Shown here: positions 52,955-63,991 of the stretch, piece by piece
Position numbering within the stretch: position 1 is the stretch's first letter
Layout of the letters: each line of letters begins with the position of its first letter
From: Spatholobus suberectus
Taxonomy: Eukaryota; Streptophyta; Magnoliopsida; Fabales; Fabaceae
Direction of reading: 5' to 3'
Assembly (NCBI GenBank): GCA_004329165.1
Contig: CM014737.1
Span: forward strand, 15,261,213 to 15,325,212
DNA length: 64,000 nt
Position numbers and translations under genes: made by a program
Notes under the pieces: model-generated
Database searches by the model: none
What the model saw: the letters and a program-made list of their open reading frames with translations, nothing else
Told to the model about the DNA's origin: nothing

Positions 52955-55787
52955 ATGGTAACCGAAAAAGCTGGTCCTGCTGTAAAGGTTGTGGCTCGTG
53001 TGGAGGGCCTAGACAAAGTTGTCATTCTCATCGAGAGCCGCTTCGATATACAAGCTCTCGACGACATGGGGGTGTCTGTAAAAGACAATGTGTTCAGTTG
53101 TGGCATCCTCAACTATTTCCATCTAAACGAAATCATTTACCCAGAACTCATCTGACAATTCTGGAACTCTGCTGTATTTTCAAAGATAGATATTACTAGA
53201 ACCGCCCTGGGAGTCAAGGTCACTCTAGACCTAGGGTCCGTTGCCCAAGCCATTGGATGTGAACGAGCTGGGTCCTGCATCAAAAATGGCTGGGAAGATA
53301 CCTTTGGAGGGCATGACAGTCAACGCTACACTAATGGGTCTCGAAGGACAAAGCCTAATCGAGTACAGCAAGCTGACGAAGGAAGGGAAGATATTCCAGC
53401 AGTTTCTGAATAAAGGAATTCTTCACAAAGCTGGATCCAAGGACAACGTCACCTTTCTGCACAGGTTCACACTGTTCCACATGATCACCAGACAATAGTT
53501 CAACTTACCGCACCTCATCCTGAGCAACATCTTCAAGACCATGAGAGGATGCGGAGAGCGCGACCAGATCACCTATACTGCCCTTCTCAACAGAATCTTC
53601 TGGCAACAGCAGGTATTCTATGCCTTCTTTGCTTTGTCTTTGGGGGAGCAAAACAAAATAAGGATTCTGGGTGGTGGACATTGATTCACCCAACTGCCGT
53701 TCGGACGCAACAACGTTGCACAGATGAAGGCTGGGTTTGTGTTGAAGCCCTTAGAAACCACGTCCAAACTCGTGGATGTCAAAGAAGAAACAGTTGAGAT
53801 GGCACCCTTACAAACAGTAGCCCCAAATGTCCAGCATGCTGCACCTATAGACGACGAGGTACTGTTTGAGAATCCAATTGCTGCCAGACCGTCCACCAGA
53901 AGGAGGAGGTCTAAGGCGCAGGTGGCCAGAGGTACAAGGTCCAAAACTCAACAACCTTCAGCTTCACCTGCTCCACTTGCAGTTGCTCCTGTTGCTGCAT
54001 CTGCTCCATCTGCTGCACCAACCATTCTTCCCACAAAGAGACAGCTGATCGTCGCCTCTGATGACGAAGACGATGAGCCCATTGGCAAGCTTATCAAGAA
54101 ACAGAAAGCTGCCACTAATGCTGCTCTTGCTCAACCACTATCCCATCCATCCACCTCACCCAAACGATCAGCAGACACGCTGTCGGGGGAAGCACAGTCT
54201 AAGAAACGTAAGCTTTCTTCTCCTACTATTGCTAATGAACCTGAAGATGTTCTTGTAGAATCCATTATTGATGAGCCATATGAACTTCTCACCCTACCAC
54301 AAACCGAAACACAAGTTACACCTGAACCAGGAATGTTGTTACCTGGTGATGAAGGTTACACCTGCACCATTCCTACTCCCGGCATCTCCAAAACTTACCT
54401 CTCCATAAAGCCTCCTAAATCATCTCCTTCCTCAACCATCATCCCTTTCCCTACCCCTCTATCAAAAACCTTGGCACAAACCAAAAAGAATTGGCCTCTG
54501 TTGTTTGTTAAAGGAAATGCTCAAAACTTCTTGGATGACAATGCAATCGTTCTACATCCAAAGCTTCCCGAGCCAGACTTTGGCTTTGACTATTCTCCAA
54601 TTAATATGGAGAAGTACATGGACGACTACATCCATCAGCCGTCTGAGCAATACCTGGCACTACCTCCTGGAGCCATTGAACACTTGCCGCTGAAGCGATT
54701 TATTAGACGGAGGTATCCAAGAGTTGTACGAGCTTGGCGCATAAATGCTCATCCTGCTGGAGTACTTCAACATAGAGTACTTCCAGTCGAAGACACGGAA
54801 AAAGCTCTACAACAACGAGGACAAACGGACGAACGGATTATCCAATTAAGGCCTGCAGATTTGAAGTTTCGGCCGTTGGACCTGGAAGAAGATGGATTCT
54901 TTCCATCCACCTTTGAGCATCTTTTCTGCAATTTTCTCAAAGGTTCGGCCTTTTTAAAACATCAGCTTTTCATTCCCCAATCCCAACATATCCGACCTTC
55001 CGCAACCGTCCGCATCCAACCCGACCAAATATGCCCAAGATTGCCAATCATTGATGAAAATTGCAAGAAGGAGAAGATTCTGACCAAGGCACCGTCTTTG
55101 CCTCTACCGTCTAGAGCTAGAATTCAACATAACCCAACCCATTCCCGTGAATGGTTTTTAGCTCAACGTCTTCACACAGACATGGACGAGACGGATGCTG
55201 AATGCTTTTGGCATCAACATATGTTCCAATGCGAACAAGAAGCGTCCAGCAGTGGCGTCTCCACAAACGACAAGGCAGATATCCCAACTGTAACGGACTG
55301 TGTAGTCACGCAGCGTCCAGCTCGTGTCTTTCACTTTTCGGACACTTCTGCCGCCTTTGTCCGTCCACTAGATGCGCGTCCACTCCTTGGTATGGAAACT
55401 TCCATCTTATATACATTGATTGCTGCTCTTACGCATATCAACACCTTCTAACCACCCTACCCTTGGAACCCTCCTCGCCCCTATCAACTTGACGTGCCAA
55501 ACCTCAAGTTCCTAGAAGCACTTCCTTCTCCCTCTAAAACTCTTCCACCTTCTCCACCAGCTTCACCCACACCTCCACCACCGCCTACTCCTGGCTCCCA
55601 AACCTGCGCCAGCCTCCCTGTTTCTACTACCGCCCCCTCATCCATCCCACCTGTTGACCCTGCCGTTCAACAATATGTTGCCACTCAACTTCAACCCATC
55701 TTCACTCTTCTACACCAAATTCTTCAGAACCAACAAGCCCTTCTCCATTCTTCTCATCCTCCTCCTCCGCCGCCGCCACCACAGTGA
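52955..55787 (+). pseudogene. env-like third ORF of element A
   Basis: Starts at ATG 52955 (MVTEKAGPAVKVV). It runs about 940 codons to a proline-rich tail with long Pro runs, ending TGA-less at TGA/TAG-free PPPPPPQ and stop 55785-55787. The N-terminal third resembles the plant transposon protein domain found beside SIRE-type pol genes (VSVKDNVFSCGILNYFHLN; FHMITRQ). The middle is Ala/Pro/Lys-rich with basic KKRK-type clusters. I see no convincing signal peptide or membrane segment, so 'env' is a positional name. Breaks: TGA 53153-53155, a frameshift between about 53220 and 53260, TAG 53496-53498, TGA 53682-53684 and TAA 55449-55451. Element C has sense codons at the last two sites. Confidence 0.8.
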
Positions 55788-55818
55788 CTGTGATGACGAC
55801 TCCTTCTTTTGATAATAA

Positions 55819-56085
55819 CAAAGGGGGAGAAAGCATTGTGGAAGCATTTCTTTTATATAGGTTTTTTTTTGTGTGCATATATTATTGTCAGATTTTATGC
55901 TCCGAATAGTTAAATAAAAAGTTGATATGTTTTACTTCACATATTGCTCCATCTGTTATATAATATGCTTAATACTTGGTATATCCGACTCAGGGGGGAG
56001 CATAGTAAGTCTTTCGAAAACTTCGCTTTACGCTTCTTTACTTAAAAAAAATTAATAAGGTTTGTCATCATCAAAAAGGGGGAGA
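55819..56085 (+). other. Three polypurine tracts before 3' LTR
   Basis: AAAGGGGGAGAAA at 55820-55832, CAGGGGGGAG at 55991-56000, and the functional-position AAAAAGGGGGAGA at 56073-56085, one base before the 3' LTR. The same three tracts appear on the minus strand in element C (about 61649-61664, 61378-61388 and 61271-61285). Multiple tracts are a described Sirevirus trait; the last primes plus-strand DNA synthesis. Confidence 0.8.
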
Positions 56086-56086
56086 T

Positions 56087-57219
56087 TGTTGGAACCAAAG
56101 ACGTAGAAGCATCTAAACCTTCAATGTTTTGAAGATAACAAAGCTTATTAATGTTTATATTTATGTGTATAAACTAACCCTATCATAGCGAAAGACGAAG
56201 ACTCGCCAAGAAGGACCGTCCAGTTGATGCAAATGACCGTCCAGTTGACACTTTGAAGACCGTCCAGTTGACACTTTGAAGACCGTCTAGTAAGACGCAA
56301 TCAAAGACCATCCAGATGAACAAACTGAAGGCGATCATCTAAATCTCCAGTATTCATATATTCAAACGACTGAGTTTTTCATTATGAATATCAATCATGT
56401 TTATCCGCCTTGAAACCTACACAGTACCATTCCAATGAGCTAATGTTCAAAACGGTTTGAAACATCAACATCAAGTCAGTACAAAAGCACAGCAGAATGG
56501 GTAAAGCAAGTCAACTTATCAAGCCGACAAGACAGATGAAGAAAGTTCAGAAGAACAGACTGTCAGCGCAGCCCTGAAACTTCTATTGTAGTGCAAGTTT
56601 TCAACTGCCACACCTGACTTTTCTGAAAAGATAGTCTGCACGCACCTCATCACGTGAAGAGACAAGATATATGTAACGGATCTCTTTCCTGAAGATCGTA
56701 TATACACGCATCAACAAAAAGCAAAACAGAGAACCGATATAGGTGGATTTTTGTTTAAAACAACAACATATACTTTCTTCTGTGATATTCTGTCAAGAGC
56801 GTCCAGTGGACGATAGTCATTTCGTTTGTAATAATTTTCAAAGTGATCCTGAGTCTAAGTTTTAAAATCCTCACTACGTGAGTCGATCTTTCCTCAAAAA
56901 TATTTTTTTTGAGCTTTGTGAAAGCCTAGAGAGGCTTAGTGTAAAAAGAATACTTGGGTTAAGCAATCTGGGTAGATTGCGTTGTAAAGCCTGAAGAGGC
57001 CACGAACAATACTTGTAACCAAAGATTGGTTAGTAGAAACCTTCTGGGTGAAGGGACTGGACGTAGCTCAGGTTGAGTGAACCAGTATAAAGTTTTCTGT
57101 GTTTTTCTTCTCTCTATCCCTACGCTTAAAAATGTTTTGTTTAGACTGATCTACCTTTTTCGAAAAGTTTTTAAACGCACAATTCAACCCCCCCTTCTTG
57201 TGCGCTTTTTCTTACTTCA
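56087..57219 (+). repeat. 3' LTR of element A
   Basis: 1133 bp. It is 22 bp longer than the 5' LTR because of one extra 23-bp minisatellite unit (GACCGTCCAGTTGACACTTTG-type) near 56236-56280, less one base net elsewhere. Otherwise the two LTRs differ by about 20 substitutions on hand count, and the stretch 47090-47440 is identical to its partner. Confidence 0.93.
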
Positions 57220-57349
57220 AAATGGTCATAAATGCTTTAAGTGTTATTCATAATAGTTACCTATGTGTTAGGATTTATAGGGATAAGATAATAGGACCCA
57301 AATGGGACACTAAGGCCTACTAAGCCTAACACACACGAGATTATACATT

Positions 57350-57454
57350 AGAGAGAAGGAAGAGTTAGAGAGAGAAGGAGAACCAAAGAGAGAAAGAGGA
57401 GAAGAAGAAAAGAGAGAAAAGGAAGAGGGAAGAAAAAGAAAAAGAAGGAGAGAC
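57350..57454 (+). repeat. GA-rich tract in Y4 leader
   Basis: About 105 bases of almost pure purine (AGAGAGAAGGA-type). Shorter tracts sit at the matching position in Y1 (8869-8909), Y2 (10877-10928) and Y3 (43984-44045), always 30-100 bp before the GTGAGT site. Confidence 0.85.
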
Positions 57455-57931
57455 CTAAAGATCCCACCCCAGAGCTCATCCTCCTACATCCCCAAGGTGA
57501 GTACTTTTTCCTTATCCTTCCTTACCCCTTTGACGGTTGACTGTACCCCATTCTTCCTTTTTTCCTCTTTGAACCTTTGGTTTGGTTTTTTTATGAGTTT
57601 TTGAAGATTATGCATGATTGAAGGGTTTTCAAGGTAGATTAATTGGTTAGAAATGGAGTAAAAGTGTTTTAGGACTATTTATGGTGCATTGAAGAGTTAG
57701 GTGCCTATTAATGGCCCTAGAATCATGAAATTGTGAAGAAATTGTGATGCTAAAAGATTGCACTTTGGCTTAGGGAATTTAGCTTAGCTTAGCGAATCCT
57801 GAAGAGTCCATATAAATTCACTAAGTGAAAATATTTTAGCTTAGTGAATTTTGGACAAAAAAACAAGTCTAAAACCCCAGTCTAAATTCGCTAAGTGAAA
57901 GAAGCTTCACTAAGTGAATTTTAGACAGAAG

Positions 57932-58750
57932 TGTTGGAACCAAAGACGTAGAAGCGTCTAAACCCTCAATGTTTTGAAGATAACAAAGCTTATTAATGAT
58001 CAATTTTGCGCATATAGACTAACCCAGTCACAGCTAAGAAGATCGTCCAATAGACGTGTTAAAGACCGTCCAGAAGACTCGTCAAAGAGGACCGTTCAAT
58101 TGAACAAACTGAAGGCGACCGTCCGATGAATAAACTCATACAAGCCTCCAAGATCATATATTCAAACGGCTAAGTTTTTAGTTTGAAGGTCAATTTGATT
58201 TATGCTAAGTCTTCCTTGAAACTGACGTATTACTACTTCTGTGAACTAGCGTTCAAATTTGTTTGAAGCATTAAATAGCATCAACATCATTTCAGTGCAA
58301 AAGCGCAGTATAATAGATAAAGCAAGTCAACTTATCAAGCTGCCAAGACAAATAAAGAATGTTTAGAAGAACAGACCACCAGCGCAATCCTGCACCTTTC
58401 AAATCCTCACTACGTGAGTTGATCTTTTTTTTTAAAACACTTGTTGTGTTGTGAAAGCCTGGAGAGGCTTAGTGTAAAAGAATACTTGGGTTAAGCAATC
58501 TAGGGTGATTGCGTTGTAAAGCCTGAAGAGGCCGCAAACAATACTTGTAACCTAAGGTTGGTTAATGGATACCTTCTAGGTGAAGGGACTGAAAGTAGCT
58601 CAGGTTGAGTGAACCAGTATAAAACTTTATGTGTTCTCTTCTCTCTATCCCTACGCTTGAAAACGTTTTTCAGACTGATCTACTTGTTTCGAAAAAGTTT
58701 TTTTAACGCACAATTTAACCCCCTCTTCTTGTGCGCTTTTTCTTATTTCA
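57932..58750 (+). repeat. Solo LTR B of the SIRE-type family
   Basis: Begins TGTTGGAACC and ends TTATTTCA, flanked by a perfect 5-bp duplication AGAAG (57927-57931, 58751-58755). At 819 bp it lacks about 300 bp of the central LTR, including the TCACGTGA/TATATA promoter; the junction is near 58395-58400. Single LTR plus duplication indicates recombination between former flanking LTRs. Confidence 0.9.
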
Positions 58751-59365
58751 AGAAGGTGAGTCTAAAAACTCTGTGCAGAATCACTAAGCAAGGACCATCC
58801 TCACTAAGCGAAATAGGGTCCAGAAAACAGGCTTGGAATCCCTATAAGTAGTCGCTGAGCATCTTTGTGAAATGCTAAGTGAAGGGTTCGTTTACTAAGC
58901 GAAGACACCTCTTTGCTAAGCAAGAAGACCCCATAGAGGTTGTTTGTATGTGTTCTCTATGCTTGTTTCTCTTTATGTTTACCTATGTTGCTACCTCGCT
59001 ATGTTTGGAATTATTGTATGTGTAATGTAGTGATTTCACTCATGTGATTGTTGCATCTACCTAAGATAATTTGTAAGAAACAATAAACCCTATGTAATAA
59101 GCCACTTAAGACACCATCAGATGCCTCCTTAGTAAAACATGGGGAATTTCCCTTAAGTTTATGAAAGGATTTTATGAAAGAAAAGTTTAAGCAACTCTTA
59201 AGGAATTGAAAGTAAAAGGCTAGGGGAGCCAAGCTCCCTTGGCCAAATAAGGAGGGACTATCACCTTTGGAGAGACTGTCACCTTTCGACCAAGGGGTAA
59301 AGGTAACATTCTTTAGAAAGGCAGAGTGTTAGAGGGAACCACTTCAATAATGGAAAGAAGTCCAA

Positions 59366-59600
59366 CCACTCAGGTTAGAGCAAAATATAAGTATGAGACC
59401 ATAGACACTCGGGTCGGAGCGAAATATAAGTATAAGACCATAGGTCGCACGGGTTAGAACGGAATAAGTACAAGATCATAGGTTGCTTGAATCGAAGCAA
59501 AATATAAGTATGAGACCATAAGCCGCTCAGGTCAATGCGAGATATAAGCACAAGAACATAGGTCGCTCGGATTGAAGCGGGATATAAGTACGAGATCAAG
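59366..59600. repeat. 39-40-bp tandem repeat, six copies, in Y4
   Basis: Units start at about 59367, 59405, 59444, 59483, 59523 and 59563, each with a CGCTCGGGT-like word, GAAGC, then ATATAAGTA and AGACCATAGG. Y1 and Y3 hold only one or two diverged units of the same word (CCGGAGAGTTATATAAATA-like, near 9815 and 44985), so this is an expansion of an existing LTR segment. Confidence 0.85.
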
Positions 59601-60093
59601 AAGGGGATGCCTCTCTATGGCTAGAGTTCAGCCAAGTAAAGGACAAAAAAAGGCAAGTGAAAGATAATAACAAAGCTAACCAAAACCATACAAAAACAAA
59701 AATGAAATGCTTATGTGAAGCATGTATGTTGTCTTGTGGAGTAGTTGATGATGTGTATGCCTAGTTATAGGTAGGTTAAGTTGAACCAAATCGAGGGAAC
59801 CTATGTGCTTAGTGAGGACGAAGTTTATGATAGCTTCTACCCAATAGGTATACGAGGGATTTACCCTAAAGAAAATTATGTACAAGTCCCCAAAAGGGGA
59901 AGTAAAGATAAAGATAAGAAAGTGCTAGTCCTCACATAGTGTTATAGGAAGTAAGGAGTCCAAAAAAGGTAATAGAGAGGATGAAGTTCTCATCCAAGTG
60001 ATGGAAAGATAGTTTCCTAATGTGAGGGACCAGTATGGGTCAAAATACCAAAGGTTCAGGCATATTAAAGATTAGTAAGTCCTAAGTTGAGCA

Positions 60094-61270
60094 CGAAACA
60101 AGAGAAAGCGCACAAGAAGGGGGGGTTGAATTGTGCATTTAAAAACTTTTCAAAACAAGTAGATTAGTCTAGAAAACGTTTTCAAGAGTAGGGATAGAGA
60201 GAAGAAAACACGGAAAGTTTTATACTAGTTCACTCAACCTGAGCTACGTCCAGTCCTTTCACCCATAAGGTATCCACTAACCAACCTTAAGTTACAAGTA
60301 TTGTTCGTGGCCTCTTCAGGCTTTACAACGCAATCACCCTAGATTTCTTAACCCAAGTATTCTTTTACACTAAGCCTCTCCAGGCTTTCACAACACAACA
60401 AGTGTTTTAAAAAGAAATGTCAACTCACGTAGTGAGGATTTGAAAGATTAAGCTCAAGATCACTTTGAGGATCTTTACAAGATATTTGTTATCGTCCACT
60501 GGACGCTTCTATCAGAGTATTACAAAAGACTTTATGTACTTGTTCTTTTTCACAGACTTCGCCTTTTCTATTCACTTCGCACTTCTTGCTTCTTCGTTGG
60601 TACATGCATATATATATTGTCTTCGAGAAAAAGATCCGTTGTAAAGGATTTTGACTTGTTATGCAATGAGAAGCGTGCAAACTATCTTTTCAGAAAGGTC
60701 AAGCATGGCAGTTTTTAGACTTGCACTAAAAAGGAAGGTGCAGGACTGCGCTGGCAGTCTGTTCTTCTGAACATTCTTCATTTGTCTTGGCAGCTTGATA
60801 AGTTGACTTGATTTATCTATTCTACTGCGCTTTTGCACTGAAATGATGCTGATGTTATTGAATGCTTCAAACAAATTTGAACGTTAGTTCACAAAAGTAG
60901 TAATATGTCAGTTACGAGGAAGATTTAGCATAAATCAAATTGACGTTCAAACTAAAAACTTAGCCGTATGAATATATGATCTTGGAGGCTTGTTATGAGT
61001 TTATTCATCGGATGGTCACCTTCAGTTTGTTCAACTAGTAGGTCCTCTTTGGCGAGTCTTCTAGACGGTCTTTAACACGTCTACTGGACGATTTTTAACA
61101 CGTCTACTGGACAATCGTTAACACATCTGTTGGACGATTTTTAACACGTTTACTAGACGGTCTTCTTAACTGTGACAGGGTTAGTCTATACGCACAAGAT
61201 TAAACATTAATAAGCATATTATCTTCAAAATATTGAGAGTTTAGATGCTTCTACGTCTTTGGTTCCAACA
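60094..61270 (-). repeat. 3' LTR of element C
   Basis: 1177 bp. The minus strand starts TGTTGGAACC at 61270. Its far end at 60094 aligns with the LTR terminus but reads CG rather than CA. Four 23-bp minisatellite units (ACACGTCTACTGGACGATTT-type) at about 61074-61165 make it the longest LTR of the family here. Confidence 0.85.
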
Positions 61271-61699
61271 ATCTCCCCCTTTTTAATGATGACAAACCTT
61301 ATTAATTTTTAAGTTTTTTTTTTTTTTTGCTAGAAAATAAAGAAGCGCATAAAGGAGTTTTAGAAAGACTTACTATGCTCCCCCTGAGTCGGATATATCA
61401 AGTTTTGTATAGGATATCAGCTTGAATCCATATCAAATATCATACCAAGTATCAAGCATATTATATATAACAGATATAGGATTTAATATAAGCAGAGCAA
61501 TACTCGAGGTAAAGCATATCAACTATGTATTTTATTTAGCTGTTCAAAGAATAAATTGTCAGAGCATAAATTTGACAAGAACATATGCAAAAAGATGCAA
61601 CAAAGGCAAAAAGAAAAAAAAAACATAAACATAAAAAAACTAATAATGCTTTCTCCCCCTTTGTCATTAGCAAAAAAAAGACAATAGGAAAAAGGAGTC

Positions 61700-63991
61700 G
61701 TATCACAGTCACTGTGGCGGTGGTGGAGGAGGAGAAGGTTGAGAAGGATGGAAGAGGGCTTGTTGATTCTAGAGAATTTGGTGAAGAAGAGTGAAAATAG
61801 GTTGAAGTCGGGTGGCAACATATTGTTGAACGGTAGGGTCAACAGAAGGGATGGATGAAGGGGCGGAAGTAGAGATAGGGAGGCTGGCGGAGGTTTGGGA
61901 GCCAGGAGTAGGCGATGGTGGAGGTGTAGGTGATGCTGGTTGAGAAGGTGGAAGAGCTTCAGAGGGGGGAGGAGGTGCTTCCAGAAACTTTAGGTTTGGC
62001 ACGACAAGTTGGTAAGGATGAGGAGGGGTCCAAGGGTAGGGCGATTGGAAGGTGTTGATGTGAGTAAGGGCAGCAATCAAAATGTATAGGATAGAAGTTT
62101 CTGTACCAAGGAGTGGATGCTCATCTGGTGGACGGACAAAGGCAGCTGAAGTGTCTAAAAAGTGAAAGAAACGAGTTGGACACTGCGTGAATTCACAGTT
62201 CGTTGCAGTCGGGATATCGACCTTGTCGTCTGTTGAAACGCCACTGCTGAACGCTTCTTGTTCGCATAGGAACATATGTTGATGCTAGAAGCGTTCAACA
62301 TTGGTCTCGTCCATGTCTGTATGAAGACACTGAGCTAAAAACCATTCACGGGAATGGGTTGGATGGTGTTGAAATGCAGCTCTGGACGGTAAAGGCAAAG
62401 ACAGTGCCTTGGTCAGAATTTTCTTCATCTTGCGGTTTTCATCTATGATTGGCAGTCTTGGACAGACGCAATCTGGTTGGATGCGGATGGATGTGGAAGG
62501 TCAAATATGTTGGGATGGAGGAATGAACAGCTGATACTTCAAGAATACTGAACCTTTGAGAGTGTTGCAGAACATATACTCAAAGGCAGATGGAAAGAAT
62601 CCATCTTTTTCCGGATCTATAGGCTGAAGCTTCAAATCTACAGGCCATAGATGAATGATCTGTTCATCCGTTAGTCTTCTTTGTTGTAGAGCTTTCTCGA
62701 TGTCTTCAAATGGAGGTACTCTGTGTTGAAGTACTCTAGAAGGATGAACATTTATGCGCCAAGCTCGTACAACTCTAAGATACCGCCATCTGATAAACCG
62801 CTTGAGTAGCAAGTGTTCAATGGCTCTAAGAGGTAGTGCCAGGTATTCTTCCGACGGCTGATGGACATAGTCGTCCATGTACTTCTCCATGACAATCGAA
62901 GAGTAGTCAAAACCGAAGTCTGGTTCAGGAAGCTCTGGACGTAGAATGATGGCATTGTCGTCCAAGAGGTTTTAGAAATTGCCTTCAACAAAAAGTAAAG
63001 GCCATTTCTGTTTGGTTTGCGCCAAGGTTTCTGAGGAAGAGGTAGGGAAGGGGATGATGGTTGAGAAGGGAGGTGATTTAGGAGGTTTAATGGAGAGGTA
63101 AGATTTTGAGATACCGGGGGTAGGAATGGTGCAGGTATAACCTTCATCACCAGGCAACAACATTTCTAGTTCAGGTGTGGCTTGTGTTTCAGTTTGTGGT
63201 TGGGTAAAAGGTTCATATGGTTCAATAAGGATAGATTCAATAAAATCATTTTCAGGTTCGTCAGTAGCAGCAGGAGAGGAAAGCTTACGTTTCTTAGACT
63301 GTGCTTCCCCTAGCAATGTGTCTGTTGGTCGTTTGGGTGAGGTAGATGGTTGGGATTGTGGTTGAGCAGGAACAGCAACCATGGCAGCTTTCTACTTCTT
63401 GACAAGCTTGCCAATTGGTTCATTGTCTTCGTCATCAGAGGCGACGATCAACTGTCTCTTAGCAAGGAGTATGGTTGGTGCAACAGAAAGAGCAAATGCA
63501 ACAATAGGAGCAGCTGCAAGTGGAGCAGGTGGAGCTGAAGGTCGTTGGGTCTTGGACCTTGTAGCTTCGGTCGCTTGCACCTTGGACGACTTCCTTCTGG
63601 TGGACAGTCTAGCAGCAATTGGATTATCAAACAGTACCTCGTCGTCCATAGGTGCAGCATGCTGGACGATTGGCACTACTGTTTGTAGAGGTGCCATCTC
63701 AACAACTTTTTCTTTGACGTCCACGAGTTTGGACATGGTCTCCAAAGGCTTCAGCACGAACCCATCCTTCATCTGCGCAACATTGTTGCGTCCAAACGAC
63801 AATTGTGTGAATCTATGGCCACCACCCAGAATCCGAATCTTGTTTTGCTCCCCAAGGGAAAGGGCAAAGAAAGCATGAAATACTTGTTGTTGCCAGAAGA
63901 TTCTATTAAGAAGTGCGGCATAAGTAATCTGGTCATGCTCTCCACGTCCTCTCATGGTCCTGAAGATATTGCTCAGGATGAGGTGTGGCAA
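61700..63991 (-). pseudogene. env-like ORF of element C, partial
   Basis: One continuous minus-strand frame, homologous to the env-like ORF of A from FNLPHLILSNIF onward. It has the GGGH-FTQL block, the KKRKLSSP basic block, the DFGFDYS and REWFLAQ blocks, and a Pro-rich tail. Stops at 63389-63391 (TAG), 62969-62971 (TAA), 62498-62500 (TGA) and near 62287 (TAG) break it. A has Gln, Gln, Arg and Trp at these places. The N-terminus lies outside the window. No membrane segment is seen; function unknown. Confidence 0.82.

Larger units (their letters stand above)
46725..57219 (+). mobile_element. SIRE-type Ty1/copia retrotransposon A, complete but defective
   Basis: The element is 10495 bp with two LTRs, a Met-tRNA primer site, gag, pol in copia order (protease, integrase, RT, RNase H), an env-like ORF of about 2.8 kb and polypurine tracts. 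A perfect target duplication AAATG lies at 46720-46724 and 57220-57224. The env-like third ORF, the long LTRs and the repeated polypurine tracts are known traits of the SIRE/Maximus lineage. Hand comparison of the LTRs gives about 20 substitutions in 1.1 kb. Every ORF is interrupted, so it could move only with proteins supplied in trans. Confidence 0.93.
46649..60093 (+). repeat. Y4 LTR, host of three SIRE-type insertions
   Basis: It begins TGTAACATCC at 46649 and resumes after each insertion: 57220-57931 (GA-rich tract 57350-57454, GTGAGT 57497-57502, CTAAGTGAA words) and 58751-60093 (a 40-bp tandem array). The total Y4 sequence is about 2.1 kb within the window. The right end was not seen and probably lies beyond element C. 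Y-family membership rests on the start, the GA tract, the GTGAGT site and the GCTAAGCGAA words. Confidence 0.6.

Noticed and set aside
53618..53944. Minus-strand ORF opposite the env-like ORF, also seen as 63381-63878 on plus in C
   Set aside because: It is the antisense shadow of the conserved env-like frame; conservation is explained by the sense strand.
59366..59600. Regular 39-40-bp repeats suggestive of a CRISPR array
   Set aside because: Units are contiguous without unique spacers, there are no cas genes, and the DNA is plant nuclear; it is an LTR minisatellite.
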